Assembly (NCBI RefSeq): GCF_001514265.1
Contig: NZ_KQ948988.1
Span: 1,061,395-1,125,394 of the forward strand
From: Streptomyces resistomycificus
GTDB taxonomy: Bacteria > Actinomycetota > Actinomycetes > Streptomycetales > Streptomycetaceae
Direction of reading: 5' to 3'
Length of the DNA: 64,000 bases
Below are positions 41,204 through 58,709 of this stretch, piece after piece. Position 1 is the stretch's first letter; each line of letters starts with the position of its first letter. A model generated the notes under the pieces. It saw nothing but the letters and a program-made list of their open reading frames with translations, searched no databases and was not told the DNA's origin. The position numbers and the translations under genes are program-made.

Positions 41204-42103
41204 TCACGCGAGTGATTCGTCCGCCAGGACACGTTCCAAGGATCGGCGACCCATCCGACTCATGCCCGGGTTGCTGTCGACGTAGTACCAGACCAACCCC
41301 ATCGCTTGAGCGAAAGCCCATGCCTTGCCTCGCTCCCATTCGAGGTCGTCGCTACCCAGGTGATCGCGGAGCACCTGCCGCGGCCCGGCCTCGAGCAGAT
41401 GCCACGCGCTCACGAGATCCAGCGAAGGGTCAGCCGGCCCGAAGCCGCCAACGTCGACAACCCCCGTAAGCCGGCCGGCGGACACGAGCACATTGCCGGG
41501 AATCAGATCGCGATGGGCCATGACGTCCTCGGCCCCACCTCGCGGCAGATCACGCAGAGCTGCCCAGACACGGCGCAGCCGAGGGACATCCAGGAGTCGC
41601 TCACTCTGTCTGAAACAGGTCTCCATCCACGCGTCCTGGGATTGCAGGTCGCCACCTCGGCCTGTGCCGGCGAACCTGCGGCCACGCGTGTCGATCGCGC
41701 GTAGGCCGCCGATGAGATCGGCCAAGTCACGGGCGAACGCAGACGATTCGCCAGGGTCCTCGTCGTCGGCCACGACGCCGGGCAGCCACGTCTGCACCGA
41801 CCACGGAAGCGGGTAGCCCGCCCCGGGTTCACCCAGCGCGACTGGCTCGGGAGTGGGGAAGCGAGTGCGGCCCATCAGTTCGCGAGCCGCTTCCGCCTCG
41901 GACTCCAGCCCACGCCGCGTCGACTCGACGTCTGCGGACTCGAGAGGGAACCGAGCTGCCAACCGATCGCCAATGCGGAAGACGGCGTTGACCGTGCCCT
42001 GCGCAGCGATGCTCCTGACCGGCAGGCTCCGCCACTCAGGAAACTGCTGATCTACCAACGTGCGCACCATCTCCGGTGACACCGTCAGCTGGTTGGCGTG
42101 CAT
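41204..42103 (-). CDS. Aminoglycoside-phosphotransferase-family kinase (APH-like)
   Basis: A 299-residue small-molecule kinase. The N-lobe includes AAQGTVNAVFRIGDRLAARF. The catalytic loop is VMAHRDLIPGNVLV (Brenner pattern H-x-D-x4-N). The Mg-binding segment reads TGVVDVGGFGPADPSLDLV; family members more often have IDWG there. Starts at ATG 42103; the long frame upstream is rich in Arg and Pro and not protein-like. It may phosphorylate a sugar or antibiotic; resistance cannot be claimed from sequence. It is divergent from the lpqY operon. Confidence 0.85.
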   Translation of the reverse strand: MHANQLTVSPEMVRTLVDQQFPEWRSLPVRSIAAQGTVNAVFRIGDRLAARFPLESADVESTRRGLESEAEAARELMGRTRFPTPEPVALGEPGAGYPLPWSVQTWLPGVVADDEDPGESSAFARDLADLIGGLRAIDTRGRRFAGTGRGGDLQSQDAWMETCFRQSERLLDVPRLRRVWAALRDLPRGGAEDVMAHRDLIPGNVLVSAGRLTGVVDVGGFGPADPSLDLVSAWHLLEAGPRQVLRDHLGSDDLEWERGKAWAFAQAMGLVWYYVDSNPGMSRMGRRSLERVLADESLA

Positions 42104-42339
42104 CTTCACAGGGGAAGCATTCGCGTCCCGAGCACCAGCGGCAACCCATTTTCGTCGCGCAGCCCCGGTGGCGACATCACCGTCACGTCGGAGAACGCGG
42201 CGCCCACGTTGCGGTCCCGAAACGGGCAACTGGGTGATTTGGGGGATATGTGCTTGATCACGCCTTATGTGACCTCTAGTGTTCGCCGGAGGGAAACGCT
42301 GCAAGGTCCGATTCCCATGCCACCGTCCGGAAGCGAGGT
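42104..42339. promoter_or_regulatory. Divergent promoter region between the kinase and lpqY
   Basis: A 236-bp interval with no gene. It must hold the promoters of both divergent units. A TTGATC at about 42254 could be a -35 element, but no convincing -10 or LacI-type operator was assigned by eye. Confidence 0.4.
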
Positions 42340-43659
42340 GTGGAGCGCGTGCACGCGAGGTGCGGCTGCCGGCCGGTTTCAGGTCAGAGGGGACGTCCCG
42401 GAGGGGCGCGATGGCTGCGGGCCATCGCCGTACTGCCGTTGCTGGCGTCGGTGCTCGCCGCCTGCGGCGACGAGGAGGGCTCCGGTACGCCCACCCTCAA
42501 CTGGTACAACTTCCCGGACGACTCCGGAGCGCTCCAGAAGGCGGCCGACCGGTGCAGCCAGGCGTCGGGCGGCCGCTACAGGATCAGCTACAACAAGCTC
42601 CCGCGTGCCGCGGACGGCCAGCGCCAGCAACTCGTCCGCAGACTCGCCGCCGAAGACGACTCGCTCGACATCCTGGGCCTGGACGTCACCTGGGCGGCGG
42701 AGTTCGCCGAGGCACGGTGGATCCGGGAATGGACGGGGGCGGCGAGGCGGCAGGCCGTCGACGGCACCCTGCGCGTACCACTGCAGACCTCGACCTGGAA
42801 GCGCAAGCTGTACGCCGTCCCGTACAACACCAACACCCAACTGCTGTGGTACCGCAAGGACCTGGTGCCCACCCCGCCCAGGACCTGGGCCGAGATGCTG
42901 GACATGGCCGGCAACCTCGCCCGGCAGGGCAAACCGCACTTCGTGGAGATCCAGGGCGCCCAGTACGAGGGCCTGACCGTCTGGTTCAACACGCTGATCA
43001 ACAGCGCGGGCGGCTCCATCCTCAACGCGCGCGCGACCGAGCCCTCCCTCGGCCCTCCCGCCGTGCGGGCCGCCGGCATCATGCGTGCTCTGGCGAAGTC
43101 CCCGGCCGCGGACCCCTCCCTGCCCAACCAGATGGAGGACCAGAACCGGCTCGCCATGGAGTCGGGGACGGCGGCGTTCGAGCTCAACTACCCGTTCGTC
43201 TATCCGTCGATGAAGGCGAACAACCCCCAGCTGTTCAAGAACTTCCGCTGGGCGCCGTACCCCAGGGTCGACGCGAAGCGCCCGGCACGGCCCACCATCG
43301 GCGGCATCGACCTGGCGGTGAGCGCCTACTCGCGCCATCCCGACCTGGCCTTCGAGGCGGCGCTGTGCCTGCGCAACCGGGAGAACCAGCTCACCGCCGC
43401 GCTCGAGGGCGGTCTGCCGCCCACCCTGCGCGCCCTGTACGACGAGCCCGCGTTCATGAAGGAATACCCCTTCTCCCGCGAAGTGCTGGCCGCCCTGGAG
43501 TCGGCGAGCGTACGCCCGATCACTCCGGTCTACCAGAACGTGTCGATCGCGGTCTCCCACACACTGTCTCCGCCGTCCGGGATCAAACCGGAGAGCTCGG
43601 TCGACACCATCGGGGAACAGATCGACGATGCCCTGCGATCCGAGGGTGTGATCCCGTGA
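42340..43659 (+). CDS. lpqY: Sugar (trehalose-type) ABC transporter solute-binding lipoprotein
   Basis: A 439-residue lipoprotein. The signal helix is LRAIAVLPLLASVLAACG with the lipid Cys near residue 42. The domain strongly resembles mycobacterial LpqY: LDILGLDVTWAAEFAEARWI, PYNTNTQLLWYRKDL, then TVWFNTLINSAGGSILNA, ELNYPFVYPSMKANN, ALEGGLPPT and TPVYQNVSIAVSHTLSPP all match my memory of that family in order. LpqY feeds trehalose to SugABC. The exact sugar here is inferred. The start is GTG 42340, with GAGGT before it; GTG 42349 is possible. It is the first gene of a four-gene operon. Confidence 0.88.
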   Translation: MERVHARCGCRPVSGQRGRPGGARWLRAIAVLPLLASVLAACGDEEGSGTPTLNWYNFPDDSGALQKAADRCSQASGGRYRISYNKLPRAADGQRQQLVRRLAAEDDSLDILGLDVTWAAEFAEARWIREWTGAARRQAVDGTLRVPLQTSTWKRKLYAVPYNTNTQLLWYRKDLVPTPPRTWAEMLDMAGNLARQGKPHFVEIQGAQYEGLTVWFNTLINSAGGSILNARATEPSLGPPAVRAAGIMRALAKSPAADPSLPNQMEDQNRLAMESGTAAFELNYPFVYPSMKANNPQLFKNFRWAPYPRVDAKRPARPTIGGIDLAVSAYSRHPDLAFEAALCLRNRENQLTAALEGGLPPTLRALYDEPAFMKEYPFSREVLAALESASVRPITPVYQNVSIAVSHTLSPPSGIKPESSVDTIGEQIDDALRSEGVIP

Positions 43660-43729
43660 ACCACCACCTCCCGCACCACCACGTCGCCCCGCGCCGCAGC
43701 GCGCGGGCCTCGTCCCCGGGCGGCCCGAG

Positions 43730-44689
43730 ATGAGCACGCGGGCGCGACCCGCCGGCCCCCCACCGCCCCCCGGGGCGGAGACGGAGCAGGCGGAGCCTGA
43801 CCGGGCGGCACTCTCGGCGGGCGCCAGGCAGGAGCGGCGGCTCGGCTGGATGCTCTGCGCACCCGCCGTCGTCGTCATGATCGCCGTGACCGCCTACCCC
43901 ATCGGGTACGCCGTCTATCTATCCCTCCAGCGATACGACCTGCGCTTTCCCGGACGGGCGGAGTTCGTGGGCCTGAGCAACTACGGGGCGGTGCTCTCCT
44001 CCCCGTTCTGGTGGGACGCCTTCTGGGTCACGCTGTTCATCACCGTGGTGTCCGTGGCGATCGAACTGGTCCTCGGGATGGGGCTCGCCCTGGTGATGCA
44101 CCGCACGATCTTCTGGCGCGGAGTCGTCCGCACGTCGGTCCTCGTGCCGTACGGGATCGTCACCGTGGTCGCCGCCTTCTCCTGGCAGTACGCCTGGACC
44201 CCGGAGCTCGGATACCTCGCCGAGTTGCTGCCCAGCGGGGAGGCTCCGCTGACCGAGCAGTGGCCGGCCCTCTGGCTCATCATCCTCGCCGAGGTGTGGA
44301 AGACGACGCCGTTCATGGCCCTGCTGCTGCTCGCGGGCCTCGCGCTGGTCCCCGAGGAGACCCTGAAGGCGGCCATGGTGGACGGTGCCACCGCCTGGCA
44401 GCGCTTCACCAAGATCATGCTGCCGCTGATGAAGCCGGCCATCCTGGTGGCACTGCTCTTCCGCACACTGGACGCTTTCCGGATCTTCGACAACATCTAC
44501 ATCCTGACCGCGGGCGCCCAGGGGACCGGCTCTCTGTCGATCCTCGGGTACGACAACCTGTTCACCGCGCTGAACCTGGGCATCGGGTCGGCGATCTCGG
44601 TCCTGATCTTCATCTGCGTCGGGATCATCGCCTTCACCTTCGTCAAACTGTTCGGCACCGCGGCACCCGGCGCGGAGGTGAAGCGCTGA
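43730..44689 (+). CDS. sugA: Sugar ABC transporter permease, SugA/MalF type
   Basis: A 319-residue membrane permease with a Pro-rich cytoplasmic N-terminus ([14 protein letters not shown]). Six helices follow, from [20 protein letters not shown] onward. The EAA coupling loop is [20 protein letters not shown] then [15 protein letters not shown]. It forms the membrane channel with SugB and contacts the ATPase SugC. The gap from lpqY is 70 bases. The TGA stop overlaps the next ATG by one base (TGATG), so translation is coupled. Confidence 0.88.
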   Translation: MSTRARPAGPPPPPGAETEQAEPDRAALSAGARQERRLGWMLCAPAVVVMIAVTAYPIGYAVYLSLQRYDLRFPGRAEFVGLSNYGAVLSSPFWWDAFWVTLFITVVSVAIELVLGMGLALVMHRTIFWRGVVRTSVLVPYGIVTVVAAFSWQYAWTPELGYLAELLPSGEAPLTEQWPALWLIILAEVWKTTPFMALLLLAGLALVPEETLKAAMVDGATAWQRFTKIMLPLMKPAILVALLFRTLDAFRIFDNIYILTAGAQGTGSLSILGYDNLFTALNLGIGSAISVLIFICVGIIAFTFVKLFGTAAPGAEVKR

Positions 44690-45522
44690 TGGCCGAGGTG
44701 GGAAAGACACATGCCGCCCGATGGGGTGTGCTGAACGTGGTGGTGGTGCTGTACGCCCTGTTCCCGGTGTGGTGGATCGCCGCGCTGTCGTTCAAGGACC
44801 CCAGCACCCTGACGGACGGCAACTACATCCCCACGGACTGGACCTGGGAGAACTACCGGGGAATCTTCGAGACCGCCGAGTTCACCCGAGCGCTGATCAA
44901 CTCGATCGGTATCGCCCTGATCGCCACGGTGATCGCGGTGGCACTGGGCACCATGGCCGCCTACGCGGTGGCCCGGCTGCGGTTCCCCGGCAAGCGGGTA
45001 CTGATCGGCATGTCACTGCTGATCGCCATGTTCCCGCCGATCTCCCTGGTGTCACCGCTGTTCAACATCGAGCGGATCATCGGGATCTTCGACACCTGGA
45101 TCGGGCTGATCATCCCGTACATGACCTTCTCGCTGCCGCTGGCGATCTACACCCTGTCGGCGTTCTTCCGGGAGATCCCCTGGGATCTGGAGAAGGCCGC
45201 CAAGGTCGACGGGGCGACACCCGCGCAGGCCTTTCGGCTGGTCATCGCGCCGCTGGCCGCGCCGGGCGTGTTCACCACGGCCATTCTCGTGTTCATCTTC
45301 TGCTGGAACGACTTCCTGTTCGCGATCTCGCTGACGTCCACCGAGTCCGCGCGCACCGTGCCTGCCGCGATCGCGTTCTTCACCGGCAGTTCCCAGTTCC
45401 AGCAGCCCACCGGGTCGATCGCCGCCGCCGCTGTGGTGATCACCATCCCGATCATCGTTTTCGTCCTGCTCTTCCAACGGCGGATCGTCGCCGGACTGAC
45501 CTCCGGGGCAGTCAAGGGGTGA
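44689..45522 (+). CDS. sugB: Sugar ABC transporter permease, SugB/MalG type
   Basis: A 277-residue permease. It has six helices starting with [20 protein letters not shown]. The periplasmic loop [20 protein letters not shown] and the EAA loop [20 protein letters not shown] then [14 protein letters not shown] follow the MalG pattern. It pairs with SugA. The ATG shares one base with the preceding stop. About 90 bases separate it from the ATPase gene, still on the same strand. Confidence 0.9.
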   Translation: MAEVGKTHAARWGVLNVVVVLYALFPVWWIAALSFKDPSTLTDGNYIPTDWTWENYRGIFETAEFTRALINSIGIALIATVIAVALGTMAAYAVARLRFPGKRVLIGMSLLIAMFPPISLVSPLFNIERIIGIFDTWIGLIIPYMTFSLPLAIYTLSAFFREIPWDLEKAAKVDGATPAQAFRLVIAPLAAPGVFTTAILVFIFCWNDFLFAISLTSTESARTVPAAIAFFTGSSQFQQPTGSIAAAAVVITIPIIVFVLLFQRRIVAGLTSGAVKG

Positions 45523-45612
45523 ACGGGCCGAGCGCGGCAGGCAGGCCACCGGTCCGGGACACCGACCGCGGTACCCGGACCCGGAAGGCATGAAGGCAAG
45601 GAGGCACCATCC

Positions 45613-46800
45613 ATGGCCGAGATCATCCTCGAGGGAGTCACCAAGCGCTTTCCCGACGGGGCCCTCGCCGTGAAGGACGTGGACCTCGAGATCGCCGACG
45701 GCGAGTTCGTGATCCTGGTCGGCCCGTCGGGATGCGGCAAGTCGACCACCCTGAACATGATCGCCGGACTCGAGGACATCACCGAGGGCACGCTGCGCAT
45801 CGGAGACCAAGTCGTCAACGACCTGGCTCCCAAGGAACGCGACGTCGCCATGGTGTTCCAGAGCTACGCCCTGTATCCGCACATGAACGTCCGGGAGAAC
45901 ATGGGCTTCCCGCTGCGCCTGGCCAAGGTGGACAAGGACACCATCGACGCCAAGGTCACGCACGCCGCCCGGATCCTCGACCTCACCGAGCACCTGGACC
46001 GCAAGCCCGCCAACCTCTCGGGCGGTCAGCGCCAGCGGGTGGCCATGGGACGGGCGATCGTCCGTGATCCCAAGGCGTTCCTGATGGACGAGCCACTGTC
46101 CAACCTGGACGCCAAACTCCGGGTACAGATGCGCACCCAGATCTCCCGGCTGCAGCGGAGCCTCGGCACGACCACCGTGTACGTCACCCACGACCAGACC
46201 GAGGCGATGACGCTGGGCGACCGCGTCGTGGTCATGAGGCAGGGCCTGGTCCAGCAGATCGGCACCCCCGCCGAGCTCTACGACCTGCCGCGCAACATCT
46301 TCGTCGCGGGCTTCATCGGCTCCCCGGCGATGAACTTCGTGAACGCCACCCTGGAGGAGGGCGCCCTGCGCTCGTCCCTGGGCGACCTGACCCTCGACGA
46401 CCGGACGAGGCAGGCGCTGGAACGCCAGAACGCCCCCCGCGAGGTCATCGTCGGGTTGCGACCGGAGGCATTCCACGACGTGGCCCTGTCACATGACCGG
46501 GACCGGACGGGCCCGGTCTTCACCGCCACCGTGGAGGTGCTCGAGTCGCTGGGCTCCGACGCGTATGTCTACTTCGCCGCGGAGGGCGGGCCGGCGACGA
46601 CCGCCGAACTGGAGGAACTCGCCAAGGACTCGGGCCTGCGCGACACCGGCACCGACCCCCATCACATCGTGGCCCGTCTGGACGCCGCCACGCGTGCCCG
46701 CGAGGGCGAACCGGTAGAACTGCGGGTCGACATGGCCAAGGCCCACGTGTTCGACCCGGCGACCGGAGCGAACCTCACGCATCCGGTGAGCACGGGCTGA
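45613..46800 (+). CDS. sugC: Sugar ABC transporter ATP-binding protein (SugC/UgpC/MsmK type)
   Basis: A 395-residue importer ATPase. Walker A is LVGPSGCGKSTTLNMIAGL (about 36-54), the Q-loop VAMVFQSYALYPHM, the signature NLSGGQRQRVAMGRAIV and Walker B AFLMDEPLSNLDAKL, with the switch His in YVTHDQTEAMTLGDR. The C-terminal beta-rich (TOBE/OB-fold) region after residue 240 is typical of sugar importers and may take regulatory input. AGGAGG precedes the ATG. It energises LpqY-SugA-SugB. A terminator hairpin follows. Confidence 0.93.
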   Translation: MAEIILEGVTKRFPDGALAVKDVDLEIADGEFVILVGPSGCGKSTTLNMIAGLEDITEGTLRIGDQVVNDLAPKERDVAMVFQSYALYPHMNVRENMGFPLRLAKVDKDTIDAKVTHAARILDLTEHLDRKPANLSGGQRQRVAMGRAIVRDPKAFLMDEPLSNLDAKLRVQMRTQISRLQRSLGTTTVYVTHDQTEAMTLGDRVVVMRQGLVQQIGTPAELYDLPRNIFVAGFIGSPAMNFVNATLEEGALRSSLGDLTLDDRTRQALERQNAPREVIVGLRPEAFHDVALSHDRDRTGPVFTATVEVLESLGSDAYVYFAAEGGPATTAELEELAKDSGLRDTGTDPHHIVARLDAATRAREGEPVELRVDMAKAHVFDPATGANLTHPVSTG

Positions 46801-47139
46801 CGATGCGCCAGACGGGGCACGATCCGCGTCCACGTACCCGGCGACTCAAGAGGCGGCCGGAGTAGGGCGCTCTGCCGTACGAAGGGTCTTCGCAGGCTAA
46901 AGCCTGTGAGGGCCCTTTTCGCACGGGCCGAAAATGCCTGGACGTCGCGTACGCCGTCGCGGGACACTCCCTTCCCGGTCCGCTCGTATTCGCACAGTGA
47001 CGACGTCGGCACTCTTCGTGTCCTTGCCTGTCGGAGGACTCCCGAGCGGCGCCCTCACGCCCACCGAAGCCACGCGCGGACACCACCCACGGCACCGCAC
47101 GCCAGAAGCACCTGGCCGGCTGCCGTACGACACCACGGG
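46801..47139. promoter_or_regulatory. Intergenic region before the ABC exporter gene
   Basis: It holds the hairpin at 46880-46921 and about 215 bases beyond with no convincing gene. The frame that is open across it is low-complexity and lacks a start signal. The promoter of the exporter gene presumably lies here. Confidence 0.4.
46880..46921 (+). terminator. Putative terminator after sugC
   Basis: A stem with a perfect inner repeat (AGGCT-AA-AGCCT, about 46893-46905) and outer arms CGAAGGG/CCCTTTTCG. A short T-run lies at the 3' end. The middle has mismatches. Confidence 0.5.
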
Positions 47140-49017
47140 ATGGGGATGGAATCGCCTGCAACGCGCGAGGCCCCGCCGGGCAAGGGCCCGGTGCTCCTCG
47201 CGCTTCGCTTTTACGGACGGGAACTGGCCCGGCTCCGACGGCTGACGGTGCCCGGGATGCTGCTGCCCGCGCTGGGCAACATCGGCCTCTACTACATCGC
47301 GCCGCTGGTCGTCGCGAAGCTCGTCGGCCGCATCGCCGACGACGCCACCGCCACGGTCGGCTCGGCGCTGCCGTACGTCCTCGGCTTCGCCGGCGTCCTG
47401 CTGCTCGCGGAGGCGCTGTGGCGCGCCGGCCTGCACTGTCTCAACCGGCTCGACGCCCTCGGCATCGAGCACCTGTACGTGATCGGCATGGACGAGCTGT
47501 TCGCCAAGGACGCCGCCTTCTTCCACGACAACTTCGCCGGGTCACTGACCAAGCGGGTCCTGAGCTTCGCCTCCCGCTTCGAACAGTTCGTCGACACGCT
47601 GACGTTCAACGTCGTGGCCAACTTCGTGCCGCTGCTGTTCGGGGCTGTGGTGCTGTGGCGCTACGAACCGCTGCTCGTCGTCGGGCTGTTGGTGATGATC
47701 GCCCTCACCGCGCTGTGCGTGGCACCCCTCATCCGGCGCCGCCAGGTGCTCGTCGCGCAGCGCGAGGCCGCGATCGCCCGGGTCTCGGGTCACGTCGCCG
47801 ACAGCCTGATGAACATGGACACGGTCCGGGCGTTCGCCGCCGAGGAACGCGAGGCCGCGGAACACCGCACCCGCGTGGCGGAGTCGCGGCGACTGTCCCT
47901 GCGGTCCTGGGACTACGGCAACCTGCGCATCGACACTCTGGTCGCGCCCTTGTCCGTGCTGACCAACGTGCTGGGGCTGCTGCTCGCGGTCACGCTGGGC
48001 GGGGGCGGGCACGGGGTGGAGGCGGTCGTGGTCGCCTTCACGTACTACACCAACGCGACGCGGATCATGTTCGAGTTCAACCAGATCTACCGCCGGCTGG
48101 AGGGCGCGATGACGGAGGCCGCGCAGTTCACCGAACTGCTGCTGTCCCCGCCGACCGTGCTCGACCCGCTCTCGCCGGAGCCGCTGCCGCCCGGGGCCGC
48201 CGACGTCCGCTTCGACAAGGTGAGGTTCGCGCACGCGGGGGCGGAGACGACGCTCTTCGAGGGACTCGACCTGACCGTGCCCAGCGGGACGAAGATCGGT
48301 CTCGTCGGCCGGTCCGGCGGCGGCAAGACCACACTCTCCCGGCTGCTGTTGCGGATGACGGACATCGACGCCGGCCGGATCCTGATCGGTGGTCAGGACA
48401 TCAGCAGGCTGCGCCAGGCCGACCTGCGCGGCCTGATCGCGTATGTGCCGCAGGACCCGGCCATGTTCCACCGCACACTGCGGGACAACATCGCGTTCGC
48501 CCGGCCGGGCGCCACCGACGCCGAGATCCGCCGTGCCGCCGAGGCCGCGCACGTCACCGAGTTCGCCGACGCGCTGCCGCACGGCTTCGAGACCATGGTG
48601 GGCGAGCGTGGCATCAAGCTGTCCGGCGGACAGCGCCAACGGGTCGCCCTCGCCAGGGCGATCCTGCGGGACGCGCCGATCCTGCTGCTCGACGAGGCGA
48701 CCAGCGCGCTGGACTCGGAGAGCGAGCTCCTCGTCCAGGAGGCGCTGTGGCGGCTCATGGAGGGGCGCACGGCGCTCGTGGTGGCACACCGGCTGAGCAC
48801 GGTCGCCGGCATGGACCAGCTCGTCGTCCTCGATCGCGGGCAGATCGTCGAGCAGGGCACGCACCAGGAACTGCTCGCGGCACAAGGCGCCTACGCGAAG
48901 CTGTGGCAGCACCAGTCGGGCGGCTTCCTCGACGACACCCCAGCCCAGGCCGACCTCGACGACACCCCCGCCCAGGCCGACCTGGACGGCAGGTCCGCTC
49001 GGGCCGACCTGCTGTGA
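47140..49017 (+). CDS. ABC exporter, fused membrane and ATPase domains (MsbA/ATM-like half-transporter)
   Basis: A 625-residue half-transporter. The first about 310 residues are six helices (VPGMLLPALGNIGLYYIAPL, VVANFVPLLFGAVVLW, LLVVGLLVMIALTALCVAPL). The ATPase has Walker A IGLVGRSGGGKTTLSRLLL, Q-loop LIAYVPQDPAMFHRTL, signature IKLSGGQRQRVALARAIL, Walker B ILLLDEATSALDSES and the switch His in VVAHRLSTV. It ends in an acidic tail with a 9-residue repeat. The start ATG 47140 marks the coherent sequence; ATG 47146 is also possible. It must dimerise. The cargo is unknown. It precedes the PKS on the opposite strand and might export its product. Confidence 0.9.
   Translation: MGMESPATREAPPGKGPVLLALRFYGRELARLRRLTVPGMLLPALGNIGLYYIAPLVVAKLVGRIADDATATVGSALPYVLGFAGVLLLAEALWRAGLHCLNRLDALGIEHLYVIGMDELFAKDAAFFHDNFAGSLTKRVLSFASRFEQFVDTLTFNVVANFVPLLFGAVVLWRYEPLLVVGLLVMIALTALCVAPLIRRRQVLVAQREAAIARVSGHVADSLMNMDTVRAFAAEEREAAEHRTRVAESRRLSLRSWDYGNLRIDTLVAPLSVLTNVLGLLLAVTLGGGGHGVEAVVVAFTYYTNATRIMFEFNQIYRRLEGAMTEAAQFTELLLSPPTVLDPLSPEPLPPGAADVRFDKVRFAHAGAETTLFEGLDLTVPSGTKIGLVGRSGGGKTTLSRLLLRMTDIDAGRILIGGQDISRLRQADLRGLIAYVPQDPAMFHRTLRDNIAFARPGATDAEIRRAAEAAHVTEFADALPHGFETMVGERGIKLSGGQRQRVALARAILRDAPILLLDEATSALDSESELLVQEALWRLMEGRTALVVAHRLSTVAGMDQLVVLDRGQIVEQGTHQELLAAQGAYAKLWQHQSGGFLDDTPAQADLDDTPAQADLDGRSARADLL
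48928..48981 (+). repeat. 27-bp tandem repeat in the exporter C-terminal tail
   Basis: Two units, 48928-48954 and 48955-48981, encode LDDTPAQAD twice and differ by only one base (A/C in the proline codon). Confidence 0.8.
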
Positions 49018-49029
49018 ACCCGAGCCCCG

Positions 49030-49069
49030 GGGGCCGGCCAAGGGCGCACGGTCGTCCGACGCCGGCCCC
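49030..49069. terminator. Bidirectional terminator between exporter and DUF1905/PKS operon
   Basis: A perfect 9-bp inverted repeat, GGGGCCGGC (49030-49038) and GCCGGCCCC (49061-49069), with a 22-nt loop. It lies between convergent genes; its right arm reaches the DUF1905 stop codon. Confidence 0.5.
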
Positions 49070-49362
49070 TAGGGGCCGAGGAGGACGGTCATCTCCACGG
49101 TCACCTCGTGGCCCGCCGTGAGGCCCCGCGGCTTGCGCACGGCGTTCTTGAGGGGCAGCAGGTAGGCGCCGTCCCTGGGAAACAGCGAGGTGGTGAAGTC
49201 GATCCCGGCGATCCGGGCCTCCACCGGGATCGCACCCCACCCGTAGGTGGCCAGAGCGGCCACTTCGCGGATGTCGGCCGACTCCTCGTCCGGCACGAGG
49301 ACGAAGTAGTACGGCGCCGGTCCGCGCCATTCGATCACCGGTCCGGCGAAGGCGAGTCGCAT
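49069..49362 (-). CDS. DUF1905 protein
   Basis: A 97-residue small beta-rich protein: RLAFAGPVIEWRGPAPYYFV, EVAALATYGWGAIPVEARIA, FTTSLFPRDGAYLLPLKNAV and VTVEMTVLL. This is the whole DUF1905 domain, without the C-terminal partner some members have. The AAGGAG site lies at the end of the PKS gene, 3 bases from its stop, so the two are co-transcribed and probably coupled. The function of the family is unknown; a link to the PKS product is only suggested by position. Confidence 0.85.
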   Translation of the reverse strand: MRLAFAGPVIEWRGPAPYYFVLVPDEESADIREVAALATYGWGAIPVEARIAGIDFTTSLFPRDGAYLLPLKNAVRKPRGLTAGHEVTVEMTVLLGP

Positions 49363-49365
49363 CGG

Positions 49366-57750
<8,385 letters not shown>

Positions 57751-57924
57751 GTACCCGCCCCTCCGGCGGGTGGCGCAGCACGGCCGCCGTCAATCTCCTT
57801 GCAGAGCAATGTCCTTGAGCCTACGGCTCGATCGGTCGGATGATCGAATCTTCGCTCCGGCCCCCGCCCTGTCGCGAGGGAAAATCGACTGCGCGGCCTG
57901 CCGGTGCCCTCCTAGGGTCCTTTC
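57751..57924. promoter_or_regulatory. Divergent intergenic region between PKS and methyltransferase
   Basis: A 174-bp interval without a gene, which must carry promoters for both directions. No operator was recognised by eye. Confidence 0.4.
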
Positions 57925-58581
57925 ATGGACTGGCACGCGTGGCACGACGACTACGACCGCGCCGACTCCGCCCTCGGGCGTCGGCTTCACGTGGTCCGGG
58001 AGCGGATCAGGACGGCCCTGGACGCCCGCCCTCCCGGTGCCGTGCGGGTGGTGAGCGTCTGCGCCGGCCAGGGGCGGGACCTGCTCGGCGCGCTGTCCGG
58101 TCACCCGCGTCGGGACGACGTCGCCGCGCGGCTGGTGGAGCTGGACCCGCGCAACGTGGCCGCGGCCCGGCGAGCGGCCGGTGCTCTCGGCCTGGACCGG
58201 GTGGAGGCGGTCGTCGGCGACGCCGCGCTGACCGAGCACTACCGCGGTATGGCGCCCGCGGACCTCGTGCTGATGTGCGGGGTGTTCGGCAACGTCTGTG
58301 ACGAGGACATCGAGCGCACGACCACTTTCTGCACCCAGCTGTGTGCCGACGGCGGCACGCTCGTGTGGACCCGCCACCGCAAGCGGCCGGACGTGTTCCC
58401 GAAGATCTGCGACTGGTTGGAGGGGCGCGGCTTCGTGAGGGAGTGGCTGTCCGCGCCCGACGCCGGGTTCGGGGTCGGAGTGCACCGGTTCGCGGGCGAA
58501 CCCGCGCCTCTCGCCGTGGGGGAGCGGATGTTCACGTTCGTCGGCTACGACGTGCTGGCGCGGACCGCCCGTGAGGGGTGA
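57925..58581 (+). CDS. Class I SAM-dependent methyltransferase
   Basis: A 218-residue Rossmann methyltransferase. It begins MDWHAWHDDYDRADSALGRR. Motif I is VRVVSVCAGQGRDLLGAL, the acidic residue lies in ARLVELDPRNVAAAR, and motif IV is ADLVLMCGVFGNVCDEDIER. The start ATG at 57925 follows a weak AGGG. It is divergent from the PKS and may share a control region with it, but no evidence links it to polyketide tailoring. The substrate is unknown. Confidence 0.85.
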   Translation: MDWHAWHDDYDRADSALGRRLHVVRERIRTALDARPPGAVRVVSVCAGQGRDLLGALSGHPRRDDVAARLVELDPRNVAAARRAAGALGLDRVEAVVGDAALTEHYRGMAPADLVLMCGVFGNVCDEDIERTTTFCTQLCADGGTLVWTRHRKRPDVFPKICDWLEGRGFVREWLSAPDAGFGVGVHRFAGEPAPLAVGERMFTFVGYDVLARTAREG

Positions 58582-58709
58582 ACCAGGCCGGTGGCCCGCG
58601 CCGGACCCGCTGTCCGCCCCCGCCCGTGCGACGCGACGCGGCCCGCAATGGTAGAAGCGGGCATGACCAACTCGTACTTCCCCGCCCCTTCCTCCGCGGC
58701 CGGTTCCCG

